Positions 50,766 to 59,733 are shown, counted from the first letter of the stretch. The stretch: 64,000 nucleotides of DNA from Pseudomonas sp. VD-NE ins (GCF_031882575.1 NZ_CP134772.1:2561001-2625000); one strand, 5' to 3'. Notes: generated by a model from the sequence alone, not told the origin. Program-made: numbers and translations.

Positions 50766-52376
50766 ATGAACCGTACCAAGCAGTTAACAGATTACCTCAA
50801 AGCGCGTTATGCGGTCCTGGTCATTGAGACGTTCGAGGAAGAGCGTGCACTCAATGAGATCTCTGACATCGCCAAGTCGCTTAGCCATCGTTTGTTCGTT
50901 TGGAACTCGACGCTAGGAGTACAGACCAACGGCGTCGTTGCTGGGGATAAAACCTTTGACTTGAAAATGGCTCTGGATTTTTGCGAAGAAAAGGCAAAAG
51001 AGGAGGGCAGCAAAAACATCTTCGTTTTTTGTGATGCTCATAACTATCTTTCCTCAAGCTCAAATCCTGTCTATCGTCGTCGACTTAGAGATTTAGCCAT
51101 CAATATCCGCTCGCGTGGATATCGCAGTAATTGCATTGTCGTGGCACCCAGCTTTGAAATTGCCAATGATCTTCAGAAGGAAATCACACTGGTTGATTTC
51201 CCATTGCCGTCAAGAGATGAAGTCAAACTTCAGATCAATAATTTCGTAAACTCCTGGCAGGGCAACAGCAGCGTTAAGATTGATCTTTCCAGCGATACTA
51301 AAGAAAAGCTGGTTGATGCTGCTTTGGGTCTTACCGGGTTAGAGATCGACAATACTTTGTCTCGTTCGTTGGTTTCCAGTCTGAGCTTGGATGAGACGAC
51401 TGTAAAAGACCTGCTTTCCGAGAAAAGACAAATTATTCGGAAAACAGGTATTTTGGAATACGTCGACTCAAGGGTAAGTCTTGAGGATGTTGGGGGACTG
51501 GCAACTCTTAAAAAATGGCTCCATTTGCGCAGTCAGTGTTTTGGGCAGGCTGCTCAGGAATTTGGTGTCGGAACCCCGAAGGGTTTGCTCTTAACTGGAG
51601 TCCCAGGTTGCGGTAAGTCTCTAACGGCGAAATGCGTTGCGTCGTCGTGGAATATGCCCTTATTGCGTCTGGATATGGGGAAAATCTTCCAGGGAGTGGT
51701 TGGCTCTTCAGAGTCCAATATTCGTTCCGCTCTACGTACTGCCGAAGCTATTTCGCCCTGCATCCTATGGATCGATGAAATTGAAAAAGGACTTTCCGGC
51801 TCCTCCGGGGGGGCATCTGATGGTGGCACGGCTACACGCGTGTTCGGCACGCTGTTGACTTGGATGCAGGAAAAAACAGCCCCGGTCTTTGTATTCGCTA
51901 CCGCTAACAACATCAACAGCTTGCCACCGGAATTGTTGAGGAAGGGGCGATTTGACGAGATATTTTTCGTCGATTTCCCGTCGACAGTAGAAAGAAAGAA
52001 GATTCTTGAAATACATCTGAAGAAATCGAAACGCGACCCGGCAAAATTTGATCTGGATCGATTGTCCGCGCTAGGGGGCGAGTCAAATTTTGGCCAAGAC
52101 ATCGTGCTATCTGGTGCCGAAATCGAAGCTTGGGTTGGCGACTCGCTGATTGAAGCGTTTTCACGGCGGATGAATGGCTCTGATGATGCAAGCGACCTGA
52201 CCATGGATGATTTTGAAACGACGATTTCGCGTTTGGTACCCATGAGCAAAATGCGTAAAGACGAGTTCACCAAACTTCGTGATTGGGCTAATCAGAATGC
52301 AATTAGCGCTTCGGCCATGGTTGCGGGACAGAACGCTACGGAAACGCCAATCGGCGGCAGGCAAATTGATTTTTGA
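50766..52376 (+). CDS. Ycf46-like AAA ATPase
   Basis: A 536-residue ATPase. The N-terminal ~230 residues are the Ycf46-type region with a degenerate P-loop-like fold (YAVLVIETFEEERALNEI, FVFCDAHNYL). The active AAA domain has Walker A GVPGCGKS (278-285), Walker B CILWIDEIEKG (332-341) and arginine fingers R392/R395 in LLRKGRFDEIFFVDFP. The C-terminus ends in a disordered tail. It is 27 bp after the radical SAM gene and closes a four-gene operon. Ycf46 homologues are conserved in cyanobacteria and plastids with poorly known roles. Confidence 0.88.
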   Translation: MNRTKQLTDYLKARYAVLVIETFEEERALNEISDIAKSLSHRLFVWNSTLGVQTNGVVAGDKTFDLKMALDFCEEKAKEEGSKNIFVFCDAHNYLSSSSNPVYRRRLRDLAINIRSRGYRSNCIVVAPSFEIANDLQKEITLVDFPLPSRDEVKLQINNFVNSWQGNSSVKIDLSSDTKEKLVDAALGLTGLEIDNTLSRSLVSSLSLDETTVKDLLSEKRQIIRKTGILEYVDSRVSLEDVGGLATLKKWLHLRSQCFGQAAQEFGVGTPKGLLLTGVPGCGKSLTAKCVASSWNMPLLRLDMGKIFQGVVGSSESNIRSALRTAEAISPCILWIDEIEKGLSGSSGGASDGGTATRVFGTLLTWMQEKTAPVFVFATANNINSLPPELLRKGRFDEIFFVDFPSTVERKKILEIHLKKSKRDPAKFDLDRLSALGGESNFGQDIVLSGAEIEAWVGDSLIEAFSRRMNGSDDASDLTMDDFETTISRLVPMSKMRKDEFTKLRDWANQNAISASAMVAGQNATETPIGGRQIDF

Positions 52377-52419
52377 TCTGCACTGATGGCGGCCTCACCG
52401 TTTAAACACTAGGGACACG

Positions 52420-52447
52420 CCCTTGCGGCTCCGCAAAGCCGCGAGGG
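52420..52447. terminator. Hairpin between the Ycf46 operon and alkC
   Basis: CCCTTGCGGCT (52420-52430) and AGCCGCGAGGG (52437-52447), 11-bp arms with one G-U pair and a CCGCAA loop, between two convergent genes. No U-tract. Confidence 0.55.
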
Positions 52448-52483
52448 GACAAGGAATTCAGGAAGTAGAGTCGTTCAACCCCG

Positions 52484-53590
52484 TCAACCTATGACGATGT
52501 CAAACCCGGCACTAGCCAACACTTGGCCATTCACCATCACCCGAACGCCATGCCACCCCACATGGTGTTTACGCGTGGTGAAATCACTAATCACCTGCTT
52601 GCGCTTGACCACGGTGCTTCCAGATCCTGGTAACGCCAGAGTCTTCAACTTAAAAACCTTCCCCGAAACCCCACCATTCGCCTTCACATAGTCAATCGCA
52701 TAATCAATCACCAACCGCTGCTCATGCGCCACCGTCGACTTCACCACAAACGACAATGTAATCGCTTCTCCCAACCTAACCACCGCCGGCTCAACCCGCA
52801 CATCCAACAACTCAACCTCAGCCTTCGCCCCGGCGCCAATCACCGTCAGCGCCCTTAAATCCCCCTGCTTAATCAAACTCCGCAACGCATGCTTCGCAAT
52901 CCACGCCGTGTGCTTGTTCTCCAGCGACCAACCTTCAATCGTGTCCAACACCCACTCCGGATGCACCTTTGTCACATCATTCAAATGATTCGCCACGGAC
53001 TTGCGCACGTACAAACTCTCATCCGCCTTCAACCGATCGAGTATCCCGGCGGCCAACTGCGGATCGGCCTGCACCGCTTCCAACCGAAACGACCACGGCA
53101 GGCGAGGGCGGCTGCCTTCGCTGGCGAGTCGTCGAACGTGGTGGTTCTCGTCTCGGCTCCAGTCGTGCATCAATTCCAGCGAGCGTTCCAGGTCGCTGCG
53201 CAAAAAGTGGCGGATGGCGAATTCGGAGGAGCCGAAGGTGGTGAAGTACTTCAGCGCATCCATGGAGGTGTCGAACGCATGCCCGCCATAGCTCGCGACG
53301 TAATGCGGCAGGCACATGCTGACGAATCCGCTGTTCAGCCTTGGTGCGAGTTCGAAAAGCACTTCTAGGGAATCTTGGTAATCCAGTGGCAACACGGCGT
53401 GCAGGCTTTCACTGACACGCGCCATACGTTGCATCACTGATAGGTCAGCGAGTCCGTCCTGGGCGTGTTTGAGAAACGCCTTTGCCTTGAACGCCGGGTA
53501 CACGGCGCTCATTTCGCTGGCGATGTGTTGCAAGCGCTCGGCGTTGAAGATTTCCTTTAGCGCCGGGGCGGCGGTGTCGGTGGTGCTCAT
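52484..53590 (-). CDS. alkC: AlkC-type DNA alkylation repair glycosylase
   Basis: A 368-residue HEAT-repeat DNA glycosylase that removes positively charged alkylated bases such as 3-methyladenine. The N-terminal part fits AlkC: LKEIFNAERLQHIASEMSAVYPAFKAKAFL, LHAVLPLDYQDSLEVLF, and the HEAT block SDLERSLELMHDWSRDENHHVRRLASEGSRPRLPWSFRL with LKADESLYVRKSVANHLNDV. The last ~100 residues (VELLDVRVEPAVVRLGEAITLSFVVKST) look like the immunoglobulin-like domain known from a subset of AlkC proteins. Start ATG 53590 follows a GST stop by two bases, so the pair may be co-transcribed. Confidence 0.88.
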   Translation of the reverse strand: MSTTDTAAPALKEIFNAERLQHIASEMSAVYPAFKAKAFLKHAQDGLADLSVMQRMARVSESLHAVLPLDYQDSLEVLFELAPRLNSGFVSMCLPHYVASYGGHAFDTSMDALKYFTTFGSSEFAIRHFLRSDLERSLELMHDWSRDENHHVRRLASEGSRPRLPWSFRLEAVQADPQLAAGILDRLKADESLYVRKSVANHLNDVTKVHPEWVLDTIEGWSLENKHTAWIAKHALRSLIKQGDLRALTVIGAGAKAEVELLDVRVEPAVVRLGEAITLSFVVKSTVAHEQRLVIDYAIDYVKANGGVSGKVFKLKTLALPGSGSTVVKRKQVISDFTTRKHHVGWHGVRVMVNGQVLASAGFDIVIG

Positions 53591-53592
53591 GG

Positions 53593-54198
53593 TCAGGTCA
53601 TCGGGGTGCTGACGAACGCTTCGAGGGTTTCGGCGTAGGCGGTGTATTGGGCGATGTGGGGGTAGCGGCGGGTGTCGATCTGGTCGGGGACGACGAGGCC
53701 GGTGAAGCTCCAGGCGACGGCGAGGCTGATGCCGGCCTGGGTGAGGGTGCCGTCGGTGGGCAGGCCGGTTTTTTCCAGTTCTTGCTCGAGGGCGGTGAAG
53801 GCGGCGGCGAGTTGGCCTTCGACGCGTTCGACCCACGGTTGATATTGAATGTCGGCCGGGCGCAGGTTGCGTTCGTAATAAAGCTGCACGGCTTTTTCGC
53901 AGGCGGCGAGGCTGAGGCCGATCAGGCGCAGGGCGTGGGCGCGTTGTTTCAGGTCGGTCGGCAGCAGGCTTTTGCCGGAGCTGGCTTCGAGGTAATCGAG
54001 GATGAGGGTCGAGTCCATCAGGACCACGCCGTCGTCGAGGATCAGCGTGGGGGCTTTGACCACCGGGTTGATCTGCTGGAATTGCTCGAAGTGGCGGAAC
54101 ACCGAGACTGACTCGTGTTCGAGGTCAATCCCTAAGCGTTTGGCGGAGATCGCCACGCGACGCACGTAAGGGGAGTCCAGCATGCCGATCAGTTTCAT
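53593..54198 (-). CDS. Glutathione S-transferase family protein
   Basis: A 201-residue GST. The thioredoxin-like N-terminal domain starts MKLIGMLDSPYVRRVAISAKRLGID with Ser near residue 9, the usual glutathione-activating position, and the cis-Pro region in VVKAPTLILDDGVVLMDSTLILDYLE (the D-S dyad binds glutathione). The helical C-terminal domain follows. It ends 2 bp before alkC on the same strand, which suggests shared transcription and perhaps a common role against alkylating agents. The exact substrate is unknown. Confidence 0.88.
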   Translation of the reverse strand: MKLIGMLDSPYVRRVAISAKRLGIDLEHESVSVFRHFEQFQQINPVVKAPTLILDDGVVLMDSTLILDYLEASSGKSLLPTDLKQRAHALRLIGLSLAACEKAVQLYYERNLRPADIQYQPWVERVEGQLAAAFTALEQELEKTGLPTDGTLTQAGISLAVAWSFTGLVVPDQIDTRRYPHIAQYTAYAETLEAFVSTPMT

Positions 54199-54259
54199 GA
54201 CGCGTTCCTTCAAGTCAAACCGGTGGGAAGGCATAACCTAGCCGACGTTGAGGCAATTG

Positions 54260-55168
54260 TCAGTCGTCGAAGCCGGGTTGTTCGTGAATCTCATCCACAT
54301 TCAGTTCCAGCCGATACGCCACCGCCACAAACAAGGCCTGACACAAACACAGCGTCGCACTCAGCGAGCGAAAGGCGAGGGCGCTGCCTTCGTTGACCAG
54401 CAATACGCTGTGGGCGAGTTTCGCCAGTGGTGAGAGCTGGCTGTCGGTGAGGATCAGGGTGTTGGCCTGTTGCTGGCGGGCGAAGCGCAGGCAGTGTTGG
54501 GTTTCCTTGGCGTAGGGCACGAAGCTGATGGCGATGACCAGATCATTGGCGCGCACGCTGCGCATTTGCTCGCGATAACTGCCGCCCAGCCCGGACACCA
54601 GATGAATTTTTTTCTGAGTGTGTTGCAAGTTGTAAACGAGGTAGTCGGCGACGGCGAAGGAGCGGCGCACGCCGACGACATAAATGTTGTCGGCGTTGAC
54701 GATGAGGTCGACGGCTTTTTCGAACGCGGTGTCGACGAGTTCGCGGCCCAGGCGTTCGATGCCGGAGCGGGTGGCGTCGATGCATTCGCGGGCGAGGTCG
54801 CCGGCGCTGGTTTGCTGCGATTGGTTGGCGATCATGCTGCGGATGCGTTGCTGGTAGTTTTGTACCGGCGAGGCTTTGTGGGTGTAGGCGCTGCGGAACA
54901 GCGCCTGCATTTCGCTGAAGCCGCTAAAACCGAAGCGTTGCGAGAAGCGCACGATGGCGGACGGGTGGACTTCGCACTCGCGGGCGATGTCGCTGATACG
55001 GTCGACCATGATCCGGTCGCTTTGCTGGCTGATGTAGCTGGCGATGCGTTTGAGCTGGCGCGGCAGGGCGTCGTATTCGTCGGTGATCAGTTGCAGCAGG
55101 CGCTCGGCATTGATCGGGGGGCTGGCGAGTGAAATCTCGTCGGGGGCCGGCAGATCGGGGCGGGGCAT
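54260..55168 (-). CDS. RpiR/MurR-type regulator (HTH plus SIS domain)
   Basis: A 302-residue regulator. The N-terminal HTH_6 domain is typical: DRISDIARECEVHPSAIVRFSQRFGFSGFSEMQALFR near residues 55-95. The SIS sugar-phosphate-binding domain follows (ADNIYVVGVRRSFAVADYLVYNLQ, then DLVIAISFVPYAKETQHCLRFARQQQANTLILTDS). Such regulators sense sugar or inositol phosphates, among others. No sugar-catabolic genes lie near, so its target is not clear. An in-frame extension upstream is absent; ATG 55168 is used. Confidence 0.88.
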   Translation of the reverse strand: MPRPDLPAPDEISLASPPINAERLLQLITDEYDALPRQLKRIASYISQQSDRIMVDRISDIARECEVHPSAIVRFSQRFGFSGFSEMQALFRSAYTHKASPVQNYQQRIRSMIANQSQQTSAGDLARECIDATRSGIERLGRELVDTAFEKAVDLIVNADNIYVVGVRRSFAVADYLVYNLQHTQKKIHLVSGLGGSYREQMRSVRANDLVIAISFVPYAKETQHCLRFARQQQANTLILTDSQLSPLAKLAHSVLLVNEGSALAFRSLSATLCLCQALFVAVAYRLELNVDEIHEQPGFDD

Positions 55169-55570
55169 AGGTCATCCTTCAGGCTTGTTGATCACTCGGT
55201 GCGCCTGATAGTAGGGGGGCTTTTGCGGTTCTGCTTTGCTGAAACGATGCAGTGCGTGGTAAAAAATTGCGTCTGGACGCTGGGTGGTTAGCCGTTTGTC
55301 TTCTATATACAGCCGCTCGACTGAATTTCTTGCTATAAACGCACTCCGATTGCCCGTGTGAACGCTGTGTCAGAGCCGTTTCCGGACGTTGTCGGACAAA
55401 TTCCCTGTATTTACAGTTGCTGAGGCCTCGATCGGGCCTTAGACTGCCGCCCCTCGTAAATTGAGTGCCGGGTGGCATTTGCAATAAACGATGCCTTTTC
55501 GCCGACCGCACGCGGTTCGCCGAAACGCTCCCTAATTCGCCTTAATGCACGTTTTTTTATAGAGATATCA
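55169..55570. other. Divergent promoter region, no gene
   Basis: 402 bp between the RpiR regulator and the DksA-like gene. It must hold both promoters. AT-rich runs occur near 55295-55340 (TTCTATATACAGCCG) and 55540-55565. A CTGTATTTACAG dyad (55405-55416) has spacing too short for LexA. No zinc-uptake-regulator box was found. Confidence 0.45.
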
Positions 55571-55975
55571 ATGACAAAGGACAAGTTGCTGGCCATGCCG
55601 GCAGATGACTACATGAATGCCGAGCAGCACGCTTTCTTCACTGAGCTGTTGCAGAACATGAAAGTCGAAACCCACGAGCGCATTGAGCAAAATCGTATCG
55701 CCATCGAAAGCCTGGACACCCCGGCTGACCCGGCGGACGCGGCTTCGGTTGAAGAAGAGCGCACTTGGCTGGTGAACGCGATCGATCGCGACCAGCGCAT
55801 GCTGCCGCAACTGGAACAAGCCCTTGAGCGCATCAAGGAAGACAGCTTTGGCTGGTGCGACGACAGCGGCGAGGCCATTGGCCTGAAGCGCCTGCTGATC
55901 AGCCCGACCACCAAGTACTGCATCGAAGCTCAAGAGCGTCACGAGCAGATCGACAAGCACCAGCGTCAGGCCTGA
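55571..55975 (+). CDS. DksA/TraR-family RNA polymerase-binding protein with degenerate zinc site
   Basis: A 134-residue protein. The coiled-coil with acidic tip is visible (DTPADPADAAS near residues 49-59, matching the D-P-x-D-x-A tip of DksA). The C-terminal zinc finger keeps only two of four cysteines: C96 (WCDDSGE) and C117 (TTKYCIEA), with S99 and A120 at the other two positions. This resembles the zinc-independent DksA2 type described in P. aeruginosa. It should bind the RNA-polymerase secondary channel and support ppGpp responses. Start ATG 55571; an in-frame extension to 55472 is unlikely. Confidence 0.88.
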   Translation: MTKDKLLAMPADDYMNAEQHAFFTELLQNMKVETHERIEQNRIAIESLDTPADPADAASVEEERTWLVNAIDRDQRMLPQLEQALERIKEDSFGWCDDSGEAIGLKRLLISPTTKYCIEAQERHEQIDKHQRQA

Positions 55976-56010
55976 TTCTGTGAGGTGACCCTTTCACCAG
56001 GGGCGCCTTG

Positions 56011-56067
56011 AAAAGATCGCAGCCTTCGGCAGCTCCTACACGGGCGTTGCTGGCGGCTGCGATCTTT
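56011..56067. repeat. Partial TGTAGGAGCTGCCGAAGGC-type palindrome
   Basis: AAAAGATCGCAGCCTTCGGCAGCTCCTACA followed after a short spacer by a degraded partner (GGCGGCTGCGATCTTT). Same family as 14145-14224. It lies downstream of the DksA-like gene. Confidence 0.85.
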
Positions 56068-56203
56068 GTTTTTGCACGTCTGCAATAAGCCCGAGCCGTT
56101 CCATTGACCTGCCACAGACCCCACGACTAACGGACCATGGATAATGGCGTTGTAGTGGCGTTTAATGCAGTCACAACAATGAGAACAAGCGTGGGGTGTT
56201 GAT

Positions 56204-57808
56204 ATGACGAGAGATGGATCTCTGGTTGGGGCTTTGCCTGCACCAGTGCTTTTGCCGAAAAACCGCTGGATCGCTCCGACCCTGCAAAGCATCGCCCTGA
56301 TGCTGTTGCTGGCCGGCATGAGCCTGGCCGAATGGTCGCTGTACATCGGCATGCCGCTGGCGGTGCTGATTGTCTGGCTACCGCGCCTGCGCTCCCGCGC
56401 TATCCCCGATGTTCAGCCTGCCGACCCTGGCAGCGCCATGTCCGAACTGACCCGCGACCTTTCCTACACCACCAGTCATAACGCCTTGTCGGCGGCGGGC
56501 GTGGCGTTTTCGGTCAAGGAACTGGCGAGCAAACTCGAATCGCAACTCGATGCGGCGGCGCGGATCGTCAGCAACGCTGAGGTAATGATCGCGACCGAAC
56601 ACGCGACTTCGCAGCTCAGCCGTGCAGCGCTTGAGGCGGCCAGTCAGGCACATCACAGCAGCGCAGCGGGGCGCACGGAACTGGTGGATTCGATCGCGCG
56701 CATGCATCAACTCAGTCAGCGCGCCAATGCCAGCCGTGAATTGATTGAGGCCTTGAGCCTGCGCAGCGACGATATTCAGCGCGTGACGCTGGTGATTCAG
56801 TCGATTGCCAGCCAGACCAATCTGCTCGCATTGAACGCGGCGATCGAAGCGGCGCGGGCCGGTGAGCATGGTCGCGGTTTTGCGGTGGTGGCGGATGAGG
56901 TTCGCGGATTGGCGGCGCGCACGGCCTCGGCAACCGGTGAGGTCGGTGAGATGGTCGCTGATATTCAGCAACGCACGGCGCAGGTGGTGGAGCAGATTCG
57001 CCAGCTGTCGAGCGATCTGCAGACCGGTGTCGAGCAGGTCGAGCACACCGGCCAGCATCTGGAGAACATTGCGCGATTGGCTGCCGGGGTGGAAAGTCAG
57101 GTTGGTGAAATTGCCCAGGGCGCGGAAACCAATCGCGAACAACTGGACAGTCTTTTTAAAGCCATTGAGCAGATGCGCAGCGACCTGGCGATCAGCGACC
57201 AACAGACCCGCCGCCTCGCTGAAGCCGCCGTGCAAATGGAAGGGCAGGCGGAAACCATCAGTGAACGCTTGGCCGAAGTCGGGCTGGATGACTATCACCA
57301 GCGCATCTACGATCTGGCCCGCGAAGGCGCGAGCCAGATTGCTGCACGGTTCGAGGCGGATCTCGAGCAGGGCCGGATCAGCCTCGAAGACCTGTTCGAC
57401 CGTCAGTATCAGCCGATCCCGAATACCCATCCGGCGAAGTTTCAAACCCGTTTCGACCGTTACACCGATCAGGTGCTGCCGGCGATTCAGGAGCCATTGT
57501 TGCCGCGTCACGAGGGGCTGGTGTTTGCCATCGCCTGCACGCAGCAGGGTTATGTACCGACGCACAATCAGTTGTTCAGCCAGCCGTTGACTGGCGATGC
57601 GCAGGTCGACGCTGTGAACAATCGCACCAAACGCAAGTTCGCTGATCGCACCGGTATTCGCTGCGGGAGCCATCAGCAACCGGTGCTGTTGCAGACCTAC
57701 ACCCGCGACACCGGTGAGCTGATGCATGACCTTTCGGTGCCGATCATGATCAAGGGTCAGCACTGGGGTGGTTTGCGCCTGGGCTATAAACCGGAAAGTC
57801 CGCGCTGA
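56204..57808 (+). CDS. Methyl-accepting chemotaxis protein with C-terminal sensory region
   Basis: A 534-residue chemoreceptor. Two closely spaced N-terminal spans (about 27-44 and 47-60) leave almost no periplasmic region. The signalling tip is clear: [45 protein letters not shown] near residue 205-245. After the signalling helices a ~150-residue C-terminal domain follows ([36 protein letters not shown], then [39 protein letters not shown]), resembling Cache-like cytosolic sensor domains. So it probably senses an intracellular or membrane-permeant signal. Confidence 0.88.
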   Translation: MTRDGSLVGALPAPVLLPKNRWIAPTLQSIALMLLLAGMSLAEWSLYIGMPLAVLIVWLPRLRSRAIPDVQPADPGSAMSELTRDLSYTTSHNALSAAGVAFSVKELASKLESQLDAAARIVSNAEVMIATEHATSQLSRAALEAASQAHHSSAAGRTELVDSIARMHQLSQRANASRELIEALSLRSDDIQRVTLVIQSIASQTNLLALNAAIEAARAGEHGRGFAVVADEVRGLAARTASATGEVGEMVADIQQRTAQVVEQIRQLSSDLQTGVEQVEHTGQHLENIARLAAGVESQVGEIAQGAETNREQLDSLFKAIEQMRSDLAISDQQTRRLAEAAVQMEGQAETISERLAEVGLDDYHQRIYDLAREGASQIAARFEADLEQGRISLEDLFDRQYQPIPNTHPAKFQTRFDRYTDQVLPAIQEPLLPRHEGLVFAIACTQQGYVPTHNQLFSQPLTGDAQVDAVNNRTKRKFADRTGIRCGSHQQPVLLQTYTRDTGELMHDLSVPIMIKGQHWGGLRLGYKPESPR

Positions 57809-57921
57809 GGGATTGTTACTGCCGGTGCAATGAATCTGTGCATGGAGCTTGCTGTTTCTGCTCGAAAGAAACCATTAATCTGACCACTTAGTTAGGTTGC
57901 TAATGATTTCGGGAGAGCTGC

Positions 57922-58125
57922 ATGCAGTGCAGAGTGGATGTTGCCGTAATGATTGGCAGTGGCGTGCCCGCCGGTTTGCGCGCAATGGGTCGCAGCGTTT
58001 GCTGGGTAGTGCTGCTCAATGGCGAGCGTCGCGGCACCGCTTTTGCCAGTCGCGACGAAGCGGAAGAGTGCAAGGCTGCGTGGCTCGCGCAGTTGCACGC
58101 CAAGCCAAGTGACAGCCTGCACTGA
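57922..58125 (+). CDS. Small hypothetical protein, 67 residues
   Basis: Starts MQCRVDVAVMIGSG with GGGAGAGC seven bases upstream. The sequence includes RSVCWVVLLNGERRGTAFASRDEAEECKAAWLAQL, a small domain with a beta hairpin and helix. No family recognised. Its codon use is typical of this chromosome. It is convergent with the DUF2789 gene, with 6 bp between stops. Confidence 0.6.
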   Translation: MQCRVDVAVMIGSGVPAGLRAMGRSVCWVVLLNGERRGTAFASRDEAEECKAAWLAQLHAKPSDSLH

Positions 58126-58131
58126 TCAGGA

Positions 58132-58368
58132 TTACTTGCCGCGATGCAGGCGTACATTCAGTTCATCGACCATGACCGCTTCTTCACCGTCAGCCGTTAA
58201 CCATTCCTTAAGCAATTGCGCCTGTTGCGGTGACCAGAAGTCGGCGTCGATCAGTTTAACGTCGGCAGCCAGTGGATGCGCTTCGATGAAATCGTCGATT
58301 GCTGTGCCTTCTGAAGGCAGCCCCAGTTGATCGAACAGGGTTTTCAAATCGTATGCTGGCAGTTCCAT
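58132..58368 (-). CDS. DUF2789 protein
   Basis: A 78-residue protein matching DUF2789: LKTLFDQLGLPSEGTAIDDFIEAHPLAADVKLIDADFWSPQQAQLLKEWLTADGEEAVMVDELN. The domain is acidic and helical and of unknown function. AGGAG lies just before the ATG. A small hypothetical gene is 48 bp upstream in the same direction. Confidence 0.87.
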   Translation of the reverse strand: MELPAYDLKTLFDQLGLPSEGTAIDDFIEAHPLAADVKLIDADFWSPQQAQLLKEWLTADGEEAVMVDELNVRLHRGK

Positions 58369-58416
58369 CGTGTACTCCTTCGGTGGGCGCCGGTATGGCG
58401 CGGTCGATCTCTCTCT

Positions 58417-58668
58417 TTATCTGAGGCAACCGCTCGCCAGGAGTTCGATCTTAGACTCAAGTGAACGGGCGAGAGCACAGGCTTCGTTGTGATCTTCGCG
58501 GAAACCTCTTACACGCCCGGTCGAGGTTTCCTTGATGTGGAAGAAAGCGTTGCCGGCCGGCACGACTTGAAAGCGTGGCCAGTGCTCGTTGATGGCGCTG
58601 ACATGCAGGATCAGCGGCGATTCGATCCGGGCGTCAGCAGTCATGGCAAAGTGGGTCCGAGTGCACAT
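58417..58668 (-). CDS. Small hypothetical protein, 83 residues
   Basis: Starts MCTRTHFAMTADARIESP; AGGAC lies upstream. The central part, ILHVSAINEHWPRFQVVPAGNAFFHIKETSTGRVRGFREDHNEACALARSLE, looks like a compact alpha/beta domain. An internal ATG at residue 9 is possible. Not recognised. It may share a transcript with the DUF2789 gene downstream. Confidence 0.6.
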   Translation of the reverse strand: MCTRTHFAMTADARIESPLILHVSAINEHWPRFQVVPAGNAFFHIKETSTGRVRGFREDHNEACALARSLESKIELLASGCLR

Positions 58669-59068
58669 GTGAAGTCCTTTTCATCAGTTGGCCGATATTT
58701 ACAGGCCGTTTCGGGTAGTCGGAATGAGCATCGCTGCTCTAGAATCGCCAGTACCTGTTGACGACAGGGCTTATCTAAAGCAATTTTTCGCCAGCGATAT
58801 GTCGGAAAAGTGCTTTTTTTCGTGAGAATTTTCCCTAAAGTTCGTAGTCAGACTGCTCTTGCCGACGTTGAGGATTTTTCCTTCAAGTTTTGGCGACATC
58901 GGGATGAGTTTCGCGAGTGACAATCCAGTAGTCTTAGCAACCTCGCGTTGAATGAGCACTCTGCTCGATTCGGGCTTTATTGATTTATTTGGCAGTGACA
59001 TCGGCTTGGCCGTTTATTTGCCGTGCGCGTTTTCCGCGTGCGGTTTTTTCAGATGTGGGGATGTTTCT
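58669..59068. other. 400-bp region without a supported gene
   Basis: AT-rich stretches (AATTTTCCCTAAAG, GATTTTTCC) and short frames only. A 76-codon minus-strand frame (58771-59001) has no ribosome-binding site and unusual composition; I do not call it. Divergent promoters for the flanking genes are expected here. Confidence 0.4.
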
Positions 59069-59539
59069 TTGGCAGTCAGTAATCTCGATATGCATGCTTT
59101 GTTCGTGCTGGGTGATTTGCGTGCAAAGCTGGTCAAGCTGTTCCAGTCGCGTTTTGTTTACATCACCGAGCAGAACGCCGAAGGCATTTACGTGGCCGAG
59201 ATCGACACCGAAAGCGCCTTGGTGGTCGATGACAAACCGGGGCTCAAGCTCAAGGTCGGCGATCATTTCAGTGCATCGGTCTTGCCCAGCCGCGAAGGCG
59301 GCAAGATGGATATCCGTTTTCGCGAAATCAAACTCACGGTTTATGGGCTGGGCGATTACGCCTTCGTTGAGACCGCTGACGGGCACGCGATCCTGTTCAA
59401 GGAAGGCCACAGCGTGGTGACCGTGTTTGCCGCCAACCAGCAATTGCAGGAAGGCCTGACCAAAACGCTGAAAGCCGTGACCGCCAAAGCCGCCAAGTGG
59501 CGCAAGGGCGAACTGGTGACGTTCAAGGCCAGCGAGTGA
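59069..59539 (+). CDS. Hypothetical protein, about 156 residues
   Basis: A soluble protein with start uncertain: TTG 59069 (GGGGA eight bases upstream) or ATG 59090. It reads HALFVLGDLRAKLVKLFQSRFVYITEQNAEGIYVAEIDTESALVVDDKPGLKLKVGDHFSASVLPS, beta-rich, then a basic C-terminal helix (LTKTLKAVTAKAAKWRKGELV). No family recognised. Codon use is normal from about 59085 on. A small gene overlaps its stop and is probably translationally coupled. Confidence 0.65.
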   Translation: MAVSNLDMHALFVLGDLRAKLVKLFQSRFVYITEQNAEGIYVAEIDTESALVVDDKPGLKLKVGDHFSASVLPSREGGKMDIRFREIKLTVYGLGDYAFVETADGHAILFKEGHSVVTVFAANQQLQEGLTKTLKAVTAKAAKWRKGELVTFKASE

Positions 59540-59733
59540 GCCGCGCGGATTTCCATGCGCAGAACCTCGACACTGCACGCGAGGAGGCTCGGCGTTTATT
59601 CGCCGCCAAGGCCGAACTGCAAGGCGCCTGGCTGAATTGGCTGGCTGCGCATATCTACGCACTGCGTCCTGCGGAGTACGCCAGCATGGTCAGACGTGAG
59701 CTGCAAAGCCTGCAGGAAAAGTCTGATTCATAA
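59536..59733 (+). CDS. Small hypothetical protein, 65 residues
   Basis: Starts at GTG 59536 within the GTGA overlap with the preceding stop. The sequence SRADFHAQNLDTAREEARRLFAAKAELQGAWLNWLAAHIYAL is one long amphipathic helix followed by RPAEYASMVRRELQSLQEKS. No signal or membrane segment. Overlap suggests it works with the upstream protein. Confidence 0.6.
   Translation: MSRADFHAQNLDTAREEARRLFAAKAELQGAWLNWLAAHIYALRPAEYASMVRRELQSLQEKSDS

Noticed and set aside
55405..55416. CTGTATTTACAG as a possible LexA box
   Set aside because: The half-site spacing is CTG-N6-CAG, while LexA needs CTG-N10-CAG.
58771..59001. A 76-codon minus-strand frame
   Set aside because: There is no ribosome-binding site or typical codon bias, and it overlaps the expected promoter region of the gene at 59069.
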